In this document: piece after piece, positions 54,339 to 63,571 of the stretch | How the letters are laid out: each line of letters starts with the position of its first letter | How positions within the stretch are numbered: the stretch's first letter is position 1 | DNA from: Brachyhypopomus gauderio | Lineage: Eukaryota; Chordata; Actinopteri; Gymnotiformes; Hypopomidae | DNA length: 64,000 nt | Reading direction: 5' to 3' | Assembly (NCBI RefSeq): GCF_052324685.1 | Contig: NC_135211.1 | Coordinates: forward strand, 52,072,626 to 52,136,625 | Notes under the pieces: generated by a model | What the model saw: only the letters and a program-made list of their open reading frames with translations | What the model was told of the DNA's origin: nothing | The model's database searches: none | Made by a program: the position numbers and the translations under genes

Positions 54339-54425
54339 CCTTCGGTAGCTCAGATGGTAGAGCGGAGGACTGTAGAGGTTAAAGCAGCAATCCTTAGGCC
54401 ACCGGTTCAAATCCGGTTCGAAGGA
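54339..54425 (+). tRNA. tRNA-Tyr (GTA), intron-containing
   Basis: Unit 53; consensus, intron 54376-54389. Confidence 0.97.
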
Positions 54426-54487
54426 AGCTTCTTTTTTTCCAGGATATTACTGCCTTTAATGTCATGATGAGCAAAAAGTTTTCTGTT

Positions 54488-54559
54488 TTCCCTGACCGGG
54501 AATCGAACCCGGGCCGCGGCGGTGAGAGCGCCGAATCCTAGCCACTAGACCATCAGGGA
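54488..54559 (-). tRNA. tRNA-Glu (CTC)
   Basis: Unit 53; consensus, G40. Confidence 0.97.
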
Positions 54560-54763
54560 CAGCGATGTTATGCTAATGGATGAAGGCTTTTACATGAGTT
54601 CTGGCTGGCCGTTATTCATGAGTGAAGAAAGACCAGAATGTGGGTTATTCGTGACCACACCAGAACATGTGGACCTTTTTGTGTCAAGACTGTCAAATGC
54701 TTCCCATGTCAGAGGTCAAGAATATCTGGACATGTTCTGAATCACAGAGCAAGGCTAAACGTA

Positions 54764-54836
54764 GCCTGGATAGCTCAGTCGGTAGAGCATCAGACTTTTA
54801 ATCTGAGGGTCCAGGGTTCAAGTCCCTGTTCAGGCG
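54764..54836 (+). tRNA. tRNA-Lys (TTT)
   Basis: Unit 53; consensus, anticodon 54797-54799. C at -4; class A spacer. Confidence 0.97.
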
Positions 54837-55309
54837 TTGAACTTTACATGACCGTCAGCTCTTGAGCACCGTTCACTCATCGTCAGGCAGACTTTTGGAT
54901 TAAGCTGAACTTCCAGCTTTACATCTGCCTACCTGTGACTTCCTTGTCATTAATTATTTTGTCTATGTCCTTGTTAATGATGAAAAAAAAACACCAATTA
55001 AAGCCACTCAGCCTTTCCTTTCTCTCTCTCTCTCTATGTGACATCACAATAGATTTTCTCAAAAAGCAATTCAAATTGTTCTAACCATTGGTGGGACCAA
55101 CCTGTGGCCTTTTACCATCCACGTGTCCAAAATGCAGTACGCATGCCAATGTTGTTAACAGACATACGTGTTGGTAGCTCTACATGTCCAACTGGTACAG
55201 TGTGAGGTTTCCTCTTTGGTGGACCTTAAAGAGTTGAAAAAGCCACAACCGAACTGGTATCTTTGTCAACGTCCTTGTTTCTGGATCTATGCTGCATGTG
55301 CGTCAGAAT

Positions 55310-55396
55310 CCTTCGGTAGCTCAGATGGTAGAGCGGAGGACTGTAGAGGTTAAAGCAGCAATCCTTAGGCCACCGGTTCAAATCCGGTTCGAAGGA
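55310..55396 (+). tRNA. tRNA-Tyr (GTA), intron-containing
   Basis: Unit 54; consensus, intron 55347-55360. Confidence 0.97.
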
Positions 55397-55458
55397 AGCT
55401 TCTTTTTTTCCAGGATATTACTGCCTTTAATGTCATGATGAGCAAAAAGTTTTCTGTT

Positions 55459-55530
55459 TTCCCTGACCGGGAATCGAACCCGGGCCGCGGTGGTGAGAGC
55501 GCCGAATCCTAGCCACTAGACCATCAGGGA
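55459..55530 (-). tRNA. tRNA-Glu (CTC), G40A variant
   Basis: Unit 54; C30/A40 mismatch (55491); 5' flank TTACGC. Confidence 0.9.
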
Positions 55531-55734
55531 CAGCGATGTTACGCTAATGGATGAAGGCTTTTACATGAGTTCTGGCTGGCCGTTATTCATGAGTGAAGAA
55601 AGACCAGAATGTGGGTTATTCGTGACCACACCAGAACATGTGGACCTTTTTGTGTCAAGACTGTCAAATGCTTCCCATGTCAGAGGTCAAGAATATCTGG
55701 ACATGTTCTGAATCACAGAGCAAGGCTAAATGTA

Positions 55735-55807
55735 GCCTGGATAGCTCAGTCGGTAGAGCATCAGACTTTTAATCTGAGGGTCCAGGGTTCAAGTCCCTGT
55801 TCAGGCG
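55735..55807 (+). tRNA. tRNA-Lys (TTT)
   Basis: Unit 54; consensus, anticodon 55768-55770. T at -4; class G spacer. Confidence 0.97.
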
Positions 55808-56280
55808 TTGAACTTTACATGACCGTCAGCTCTTGAGCACCGTTCACTCATCGTCAGGCAGGCTTTTGGATTAAGCTGAACTTCCAGCTTTACGTCTGCC
55901 TACCTGTGACTTCCTTGTCATTAATTATTTTGTCTATGTCCTTGTTAATGATGACAAAAAAAAACAACAATTAAAGCCACTCAGCCTTTCCTTTCTCTCT
56001 CTCTCTATGTGACATCACAATAGATTTTCTCAAAAAGCAATTCAAATTGTTCTAACCATTGGTGGGACCAACCCGTGGCCTTTTACCATCCACGTGTCCA
56101 AAATGCAGTACGCATGCCAATGTTGTTAACAGACATACGTGTTGGTAGCTCTACATGTCCAACTGGTACAGTGTGAGGTTTCCTCTTTGGTGGACCTTAA
56201 AGAGTTGAAAAAGCCACAACCGAACTGGTATCTTTGTCAACGTCCTTGTTTCTGGATCTATGCTGCATGTGCGTCAGAAT

Positions 56281-56367
56281 CCTTCGGTAGCTCAGATGGT
56301 AGAGCGGAGGACTGTAGAGGTTAAAGCAGCAATCCTTAGGCCACCGGTTCAAATCCGGTTCGAAGGA
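56281..56367 (+). tRNA. tRNA-Tyr (GTA), intron-containing
   Basis: Unit 55; consensus, intron 56318-56331. Confidence 0.97.
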
Positions 56368-56429
56368 AGCTTCTTTTTTTCCAGGATATTACTGCCTTTA
56401 ATGTCATGATGAGCAAAAAGTTTTCTGTT

Positions 56430-56501
56430 TTCCCTGACCGGGAATCGAACCCGGGCCGCGGTGGTGAGAGCGCCGAATCCTAGCCACTAGACCATCAGGG
56501 A
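56430..56501 (-). tRNA. tRNA-Glu (CTC), G40A variant
   Basis: Unit 55; C30/A40 mismatch (56462). Confidence 0.9.
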
Positions 56502-56705
56502 CAGCGATGTTATGCTAATGGATGAAGGCTTTTACATGAGTTCTGGCTGGCCGTTATTCATGAGTGAAGAAAGACCAGAATGTGGGTTATTCGTGACCAC
56601 ACCAGAACATGTGGACCTTTTTGTGTCAAGACTGTCAAATGCTTCCCATGTCAGAGGTCAAGAATATCTGGACATGTTCTGAATCACAGAGCAAGGCTAA
56701 ATGTA

Positions 56706-56778
56706 GCCTGGATAGCTCAGTCGGTAGAGCATCAGACTTTTAATCTGAGGGTCCAGGGTTCAAGTCCCTGTTCAGGCG
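56706..56778 (+). tRNA. tRNA-Lys (TTT)
   Basis: Unit 55; consensus, anticodon 56739-56741. T at -4; class G spacer. Confidence 0.97.
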
Positions 56779-57250
56779 TTGAACTTTACATGACCGTCAG
56801 CTCTTGAGCACCGTTCACTCATCGTCAGGCAGGCTTTTGGATTAAGCTGAACTTCCAGCTTTACGTCTGCCTACCTGTGACTTCCTTGTCATTAATTATT
56901 TTGTCTATGTCCTTGTTAATGATGACAAAAAAAACAACAATTAAAGCCACTCAGCCTTTCCTTTCTCTCTCTCTCTATGTGACATCACAATAGATTTTCT
57001 CAAAAAGCAATTCAAATTGTTCTAACCATTGGTGGGACCAACCCGTGGCCTTTTACCATCCACGTGTCCAAAATGCAGTACGCATGCCAATGTTGTTAAC
57101 AGACATACGTGTTGGTAGCTCTACATGTCCAACTGGTACAGTGTGAGGTTTCCTCTTTGGTGGACCTTAAAGAGTTGAAAAAGCCACAACCGAACTGGTA
57201 TCTTTGTCAACGTCCTTGTTTCTGGATCTATGCTGCATGTGCGTCAGAAT

Positions 57251-57337
57251 CCTTCGGTAGCTCAGATGGTAGAGCGGAGGACTGTAGAGGTTAAAGCAGC
57301 AATCCTTAGGCCACCGGTTCAAATCCGGTTCGAAGGA
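57251..57337 (+). tRNA. tRNA-Tyr (GTA), intron-containing
   Basis: Unit 56; consensus, intron 57288-57301. Confidence 0.97.
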
Positions 57338-57399
57338 AGCTTCTTTTTTTCCAGGATATTACTGCCTTTAATGTCATGATGAGCAAAAAGTTTTCTGTT

Positions 57400-57471
57400 T
57401 TCCCTGACCGGGAATCGAACCCGGGCCGCGGCGGTGAGAGCGCCGAATCCTAGCCACTAGACCATCAGGGA
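57400..57471 (-). tRNA. tRNA-Glu (CTC)
   Basis: Unit 56; consensus, G40. Confidence 0.97.
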
Positions 57472-57675
57472 CAGCGATGTTATGCTAATGGATGAAGGCT
57501 TTTACATGAGTTCTGGCTGGCCGTTATTCATGAGTGAAGAAAGACCAGAATGTGGGTTATTCGTGACCACACCAGAACATGTGGACCTTTTTGTGTCAAG
57601 ACTGTCAAATGCTTCCCATGTCAGAGGTCAAGAATATCTGGACATGTTCTGAATCACAGAGCAAGGCTAAACGTA

Positions 57676-57748
57676 GCCTGGATAGCTCAGTCGGTAGAGC
57701 ATCAGACTTTTAATCTGAGGGTCCAGGGTTCAAGTCCCTGTTCAGGCG
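57676..57748 (+). tRNA. tRNA-Lys (TTT)
   Basis: Unit 56; consensus, anticodon 57709-57711. C at -4; class A spacer. Confidence 0.97.
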
Positions 57749-58220
57749 TTGAACTTTACATGACCGTCAGCTCTTGAGCACCGTTCACTCATCGTCAGGC
57801 AGACTTTTGGATTAAGCTGAACTTCCAGCTTTACATCTGCCTACCTGTGACTTCCTTGTCATTAATTATTTTGTCTATGTCCTTGTTAATGATGAAAAAA
57901 AAAACAACAATTAAAGCCACTCAGCCTTTCCTTTCTCTCTCTCTCTATGTGACATCACAATAGATTTTCTCAAAAAGCAATTCAAATTGTTCTAACCATT
58001 GGTGGGACCAACCCGTGGCCTTTTACCATCCACGTGTCCAAAATGCAGTACGCATGCCAATGTTGTTAACAGACATACGTGTTGGTAGCTCTACATGTCC
58101 AACTGGTACAGTGTGAGGTTTCCTCTTTGGTGGACCTTAAAGAGTTGAAAAAGCCACAACCGAACTGGTATCTTTGTCAACGTCCTTGTTTCTGGATCTA
58201 TGCTGCATGTGCGTCAGAAT

Positions 58221-58307
58221 CCTTCGGTAGCTCAGATGGTAGAGCGGAGGACTGTAGAGGTTAAAGCAGCAATCCTTAGGCCACCGGTTCAAATCCGGTT
58301 CGAAGGA
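58221..58307 (+). tRNA. tRNA-Tyr (GTA), intron-containing
   Basis: Unit 57; consensus, intron 58258-58271. Confidence 0.97.
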
Positions 58308-58369
58308 AGCTTCTTTTTTTCCAGGATATTACTGCCTTTAATGTCATGATGAGCAAAAAGTTTTCTGTT

Positions 58370-58441
58370 TTCCCTGACCGGGAATCGAACCCGGGCCGCG
58401 GTGGTGAGAGCGCCGAATCCTAGCCACTAGACCATCAGGGA
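58370..58441 (-). tRNA. tRNA-Glu (CTC), G40A variant
   Basis: Unit 57; C30/A40 mismatch (58402). Confidence 0.9.
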
Positions 58442-58645
58442 CAGCGATGTTATGCTAATGGATGAAGGCTTTTACATGAGTTCTGGCTGGCCGTTATTCA
58501 TGAGTGAAGAAAGACCAGAATGTGGGTTATTCGTGACCACACCAGAACATGTGGACCTTTTTGTGTCAAGACTGTCAAATGCTTCCCATGTCAGAGGTCA
58601 AGAATATCTGGACATGTTCTGAATCACAGAGCAAGGCTAAATGTA

Positions 58646-58718
58646 GCCTGGATAGCTCAGTCGGTAGAGCATCAGACTTTTAATCTGAGGGTCCAGGGTT
58701 CAAGTCCCTGTTCAGGCG
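58646..58718 (+). tRNA. tRNA-Lys (TTT)
   Basis: Unit 57; consensus, anticodon 58679-58681. T at -4; class G spacer. Confidence 0.97.
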
Positions 58719-59190
58719 TTGAACTTTACATGACCGTCAGCTCTTGAGCACCGTTCACTCATCGTCAGGCAGGCTTTTGGATTAAGCTGAACTTCCAGCT
58801 TTACGTCTGCCTACCTGTGACTTCCTTGTCATTAATTATTTTGTCTATGTCCTTGTTAATGATGACAAAAAAAACAACAATTAAAGCCACTCAGCCTTTC
58901 CTTTCTCTCTCTCTCTATGTGACATCACAATAGATTTTCTCAAAAAGCAATTCAAATTGTTCTAACCATTGGTGGGACCAACCCGTGGCCTTTTACCATC
59001 CACGTGTCCAAAATGCAGTACGCATGCCAATGTTGTTAACAGACATACGTGTTGGTAGCTCTACATGTCCAACTGGTACAGTGTGAGGTTTCCTCTTTGG
59101 TGGACCTTAAAGAGTTGAAAAAGCCACAACCGAACTGGTATCTTTGTCAACGTCCTTGTTTCTGGATCTATGCTGCATGTGCGTCAGAAT

Positions 59191-59277
59191 CCTTCGGTAG
59201 CTCAGATGGTAGAGCGGAGGACTGTAGAGGTTAAAGCAGCAATCCTTAGGCCACCGGTTCAAATCCGGTTCGAAGGA
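59191..59277 (+). tRNA. tRNA-Tyr (GTA), intron-containing
   Basis: Unit 58 (the extra unit of higher-order copy 3); consensus, intron 59228-59241. Confidence 0.97.
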
Positions 59278-59339
59278 AGCTTCTTTTTTTCCAGGATATT
59301 ACTGCCTTTAATGTCATGATGAGCAAAAAGTTTTCTGTT

Positions 59340-59411
59340 TTCCCTGACCGGGAATCGAACCCGGGCCGCGGTGGTGAGAGCGCCGAATCCTAGCCACTAG
59401 ACCATCAGGGA
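59340..59411 (-). tRNA. tRNA-Glu (CTC), G40A variant
   Basis: Unit 58; C30/A40 mismatch (59372). Confidence 0.9.
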
Positions 59412-59615
59412 CAGCGATGTTATGCTAATGGATGAAGGCTTTTACATGAGTTCTGGCTGGCCGTTATTCATGAGTGAAGAAAGACCAGAATGTGGGTTAT
59501 TCGTGACCACACCAGAACATGTGGACCTTTTTGTGTCAAGACTGTCAAATGCTTCCCATGTCAGAGGTCAAGAATATCTGGACATGTTCTGAATCACAGA
59601 GCAAGGCTAAATGTA

Positions 59616-59688
59616 GCCTGGATAGCTCAGTCGGTAGAGCATCAGACTTTTAATCTGAGGGTCCAGGGTTCAAGTCCCTGTTCAGGCG
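59616..59688 (+). tRNA. tRNA-Lys (TTT)
   Basis: Unit 58; consensus, anticodon 59649-59651. T at -4; class G spacer. Confidence 0.97.
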
Positions 59689-60160
59689 TTGAACTTTACA
59701 TGACCGTCAGCTCTTGAGCACCGTTCACTCATCGTCAGGCAGGCTTTTGGATTAAGCTGAACTTCCAGCTTTACGTCTGCCTACCTGTGACTTCCTTGTC
59801 ATTAATTATTTTGTCTATGTCCTTGTTAATGATGACAAAAAAAACAACAATTAAAGCCACTCAGCCTTTCCTTTCTCTCTCTCTCTATGTGACATCACAA
59901 TAGATTTTCTCAAAAAGCAATTCAAATTGTTCTAACCATTGGTGGGACCAACCCGTGGCCTTTTACCATCCACGTGTCCAAAATGCAGTACGCATGCCAA
60001 TGTTGTTAACAGACATACGTGTTGGTAGCTCTACATGTCCAACTGGTACAGTGTGAGGTTTCCTCTTTGGTGGACCTTAAAGAGTTGAAAAAGCCACAAC
60101 CGAACTGGTATCTTTGTCAACGTCCTTGTTTCTGGATCTATGCTGCATGTGCGTCAGAAT

Positions 60161-60247
60161 CCTTCGGTAGCTCAGATGGTAGAGCGGAGGACTGTAGAGG
60201 TTAAAGCAGCAATCCTTAGGCCACCGGTTCAAATCCGGTTCGAAGGA
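60161..60247 (+). tRNA. tRNA-Tyr (GTA), intron-containing
   Basis: Unit 59; consensus, intron 60198-60211. Confidence 0.97.
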
Positions 60248-60309
60248 AGCTTCTTTTTTTCCAGGATATTACTGCCTTTAATGTCATGATGAGCAAAAAG
60301 TTTTCTGTT

Positions 60310-60381
60310 TTCCCTGACCGGGAATCGAACCCGGGCCGCGGCGGTGAGAGCGCCGAATCCTAGCCACTAGACCATCAGGGA
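60310..60381 (-). tRNA. tRNA-Glu (CTC)
   Basis: Unit 59; consensus, G40. Confidence 0.97.
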
Positions 60382-60585
60382 CAGCGATGTTATGCTAATG
60401 GATGAAGGCTTTTACATGAGTTCTGGCTGGCCGTTATTCATGAGTGAAGAAAGACCAGAATGTGGGTTATTCGTGACCACACCAGAACATGTGGACCTTT
60501 TTGTGTCAAGACTGTCAAATGCTTCCCATGTCAGAGGTCAAGAATATCTGGACATGTTCTGAATCACAGAGCAAGGCTAAACGTA

Positions 60586-60658
60586 GCCTGGATAGCTCAG
60601 TCGGTAGAGCATCAGACTTTTAATCTGAGGGTCCAGGGTTCAAGTCCCTGTTCAGGCG
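60586..60658 (+). tRNA. tRNA-Lys (TTT)
   Basis: Unit 59; consensus, anticodon 60619-60621. C at -4; class A spacer. Confidence 0.97.
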
Positions 60659-61131
60659 TTGAACTTTACATGACCGTCAGCTCTTGAGCACCGTTCACTC
60701 ATCGTCAGGCAGACTTTTGGATTAAGCTGAACTTCCAGCTTTACATCTGCCTACCTGTGACTTCCTTGTCATTAATTATTTTGTCTATGTCCTTGTTAAT
60801 GATGAAAAAAAAACACCAATTAAAGCCACTCAGCCTTTCCTTTCTCTCTCTCTCTCTATGTGACATCACAATAGATTTTCTCAAAAAGCAATTCAAATTG
60901 TTCTAACCATTGGTGGGACCAACCTGTGGCCTTTTACCATCCACGTGTCCAAAATGCAGTACGCATGCCAATGTTGTTAACAGACATACGTGTTGGTAGC
61001 TCTACATGTCCAACTGGTACAGTGTGAGGTTTCCTCTTTGGTGGACCTTAAAGAGTTGAAAAAGCCACAACCGAACTGGTATCTTTGTCAACGTCCTTGT
61101 TTCTGGATCTATGCTGCATGTGCGTCAGAAT

Positions 61132-61218
61132 CCTTCGGTAGCTCAGATGGTAGAGCGGAGGACTGTAGAGGTTAAAGCAGCAATCCTTAGGCCACCGGTT
61201 CAAATCCGGTTCGAAGGA
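61132..61218 (+). tRNA. tRNA-Tyr (GTA), intron-containing
   Basis: Unit 60; consensus, intron 61169-61182. Confidence 0.97.
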
Positions 61219-61280
61219 AGCTTCTTTTTTTCCAGGATATTACTGCCTTTAATGTCATGATGAGCAAAAAGTTTTCTGTT

Positions 61281-61352
61281 TTCCCTGACCGGGAATCGAA
61301 CCCGGGCCGCGGTGGTGAGAGCGCCGAATCCTAGCCACTAGACCATCAGGGA
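61281..61352 (-). tRNA. tRNA-Glu (CTC), G40A variant
   Basis: Unit 60; C30/A40 mismatch (61313); 5' flank TTACGC. Confidence 0.9.
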
Positions 61353-61556
61353 CAGCGATGTTACGCTAATGGATGAAGGCTTTTACATGAGTTCTGGCTG
61401 GCCGTTATTCATGAGTGAAGAAAGACCAGAATGTGGGTTATTCGTGACCACACCAGAACATGTGGACCTTTTTGTGTCAAGACTGTCAAATGCTTCCCAT
61501 GTCAGAGGTCAAGAATATCTGGACATGTTCTGAATCACAGAGCAAGGCTAAATGTA

Positions 61557-61629
61557 GCCTGGATAGCTCAGTCGGTAGAGCATCAGACTTTTAATCTGAG
61601 GGTCCAGGGTTCAAGTCCCTGTTCAGGCG
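61557..61629 (+). tRNA. tRNA-Lys (TTT)
   Basis: Unit 60; consensus, anticodon 61590-61592. T at -4; class G spacer. Confidence 0.97.
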
Positions 61630-62102
61630 TTGAACTTTACATGACCGTCAGCTCTTGAGCACCGTTCACTCATCGTCAGGCAGGCTTTTGGATTAAGCTG
61701 AACTTCCAGCTTTACGTCTGCCTACCTGTGACTTCCTTGTCATTAATTATTTTGTCTATGTCCTTGTTAATGATGACAAAAAAAAACAACAATTAAAGCC
61801 ACTCAGCCTTTCCTTTCTCTCTCTCTCTATGTGACATCACAATAGATTTTCTCAAAAAGCAATTCAAATTGTTCTAACCATTGGTGGGACCAACCCGTGG
61901 CCTTTTACCATCCACGTGTCCAAAATGCAGTACGCATGCCAATGTTGTTAACAGACATACGTGTTGGTAGCTCTACATGTCCAACTGGTACAGTGTGAGG
62001 TTTCCTCTTTGGTGGACCTTAAAGAGTTGAAAAAGCCACAACCGAACTGGTATCTTTGTCAACGTCCTTGTTTCTGGATCTATGCTGCATGTGCGTCAGA
62101 AT

Positions 62103-62189
62103 CCTTCGGTAGCTCAGATGGTAGAGCGGAGGACTGTAGAGGTTAAAGCAGCAATCCTTAGGCCACCGGTTCAAATCCGGTTCGAAGGA
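62103..62189 (+). tRNA. tRNA-Tyr (GTA), intron-containing
   Basis: Unit 61; consensus, intron 62140-62153. Confidence 0.97.
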
Positions 62190-62251
62190 AGCTTCTTTTT
62201 TTCCAGGATATTACTGCCTTTAATGTCATGATGAGCAAAAAGTTTTCTGTT

Positions 62252-62323
62252 TTCCCTGACCGGGAATCGAACCCGGGCCGCGGTGGTGAGAGCGCCGAAT
62301 CCTAGCCACTAGACCATCAGGGA
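62252..62323 (-). tRNA. tRNA-Glu (CTC), G40A variant
   Basis: Unit 61; C30/A40 mismatch (62284). Confidence 0.9.
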
Positions 62324-62528
62324 CAGCGATGTTATGCTAATGGATGAAGGCTTTTACATGAGTTCTGGCTGGCCGTTATTCATGAGTGAAGAAAGACCAG
62401 AATGTGGGTTATTCGTGACCCACACCAGAACATGTGGACCTTTTTGTGTCAAGACTGTCAAATGCTTCCCATGTCAGAGGTCAAGAATATCTGGACATGT
62501 TCTGAATCACAGAGCAAGGCTAAATGTA

Positions 62529-62601
62529 GCCTGGATAGCTCAGTCGGTAGAGCATCAGACTTTTAATCTGAGGGTCCAGGGTTCAAGTCCCTGTTCAGGC
62601 G
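62529..62601 (+). tRNA. tRNA-Lys (TTT)
   Basis: Unit 61; consensus, anticodon 62562-62564. T at -4; class G spacer. One extra C (CCC at 62419-62421) in the Glu-Lys gap makes this gap 205 bp. Confidence 0.96.
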
Positions 62602-63073
62602 TTGAACTTTACATGACCGTCAGCTCTTGAGCACCGTTCACTCATCGTCAGGCAGGCTTTTGGATTAAGCTGAACTTCCAGCTTTACGTCTGCCTACCTG
62701 TGACTTCCTTGTCATTAATTATTTTGTCTATGTCCTTGTTAATGATGACAAAAAAAACAACAATTAAAGCCACTCAGCCTTTCCTTTCTCTCTCTCTCTA
62801 TGTGACATCACAATAGATTTTCTCAAAAAGCAATTCAAATTGTTCTAACCATTGGTGGGACCAACCCGTGGCCTTTTACCATCCACGTGTCCAAAATGCA
62901 GTACGCATGCCAATGTTGTTAACAGACATACGTGTTGGTAGCTCTACATGTCCAACTGGTACAGTGTGAGGTTTCCTCTTTGGTGGACCTTAAAGAGTTG
63001 AAAAAGCCACAACCGAACTGGTATCTTTGTCAACGTCCTTGTTTCTGGATCTATGCTGCATGTGCGTCAGAAT

Positions 63074-63160
63074 CCTTCGGTAGCTCAGATGGTAGAGCGG
63101 AGGACTGTAGAGGTTAAAGCAGCAATCCTTAGGCCACCGGTTCAAATCCGGTTCGAAGGA
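63074..63160 (+). tRNA. tRNA-Tyr (GTA), intron-containing
   Basis: Unit 62; consensus, intron 63111-63124. Confidence 0.97.
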
Positions 63161-63222
63161 AGCTTCTTTTTTTCCAGGATATTACTGCCTTTAATGTCAT
63201 GATGAGCAAAAAGTTTTCTGTT

Positions 63223-63294
63223 TTCCCTGACCGGGAATCGAACCCGGGCCGCGGCGGTGAGAGCGCCGAATCCTAGCCACTAGACCATCAGGGA
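63223..63294 (-). tRNA. tRNA-Glu (CTC)
   Basis: Unit 62; consensus, G40. Confidence 0.97.
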
Positions 63295-63498
63295 CAGCGA
63301 TGTTATGCTAATGGATGAAGGCTTTTACATGAGTTCTGGCTGGCCGTTATTCATGAGTGAAGAAAGACCAGAATGTGGGTTATTCGTGACCACACCAGAA
63401 CATGTGGACCTTTTTGTGTCAAGACTGTCAAATGCTTCCCATGTCAGAGGTCAAGAATATCTGGACATGTTCTGAATCACAGAGCAAGGCTAAACGTA

Positions 63499-63571
63499 GC
63501 CTGATAGCTCAGTCGGTAGAGCATCAGACTTTTAATCTGAGGGTCCCAGGGTTCAAGTCCCTGTTCAGGCG
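63499..63571 (+). tRNA. tRNA-Lys (TTT) with two one-base indels
   Basis: Unit 62; anticodon 63531-63533. One G is missing from the acceptor (GCCTG-ATAG) and one C is added before the T stem (GGTCCCAGG, 63545-63547), so the length is still 73 nt but the acceptor stem is out of register. Both changes are homopolymer length changes in a stretch full of them, so sequencing or assembly error is the likelier explanation. Confidence 0.7.

Larger units (their letters stand above)
50131..54982. repeat. Higher-order repeat copy 2 (five units, 4,852 bp)
   Basis: Units 49-53, same marker unit first and the same Glu order A40, A40, G40, A40, G40 as copy 1. The 2-bp length gain comes from one extra A in the A runs before units 50 and 52. 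Confidence 0.85.
54983..60804. repeat. Higher-order repeat copy 3 (six units, 5,822 bp)
   Basis: Units 54-59, Glu order A40, A40, G40, A40, A40, G40: one extra A40 unit (unit 58) relative to copies 1 and 2, adding exactly 970 bp. Confidence 0.85.

Noticed and set aside
63499-63571. True tRNA-Lys pseudogene in unit 62
   Set aside because: Its two indels are homopolymer changes inside a cluster of similar changes, so a sequence error is more likely than gene decay.
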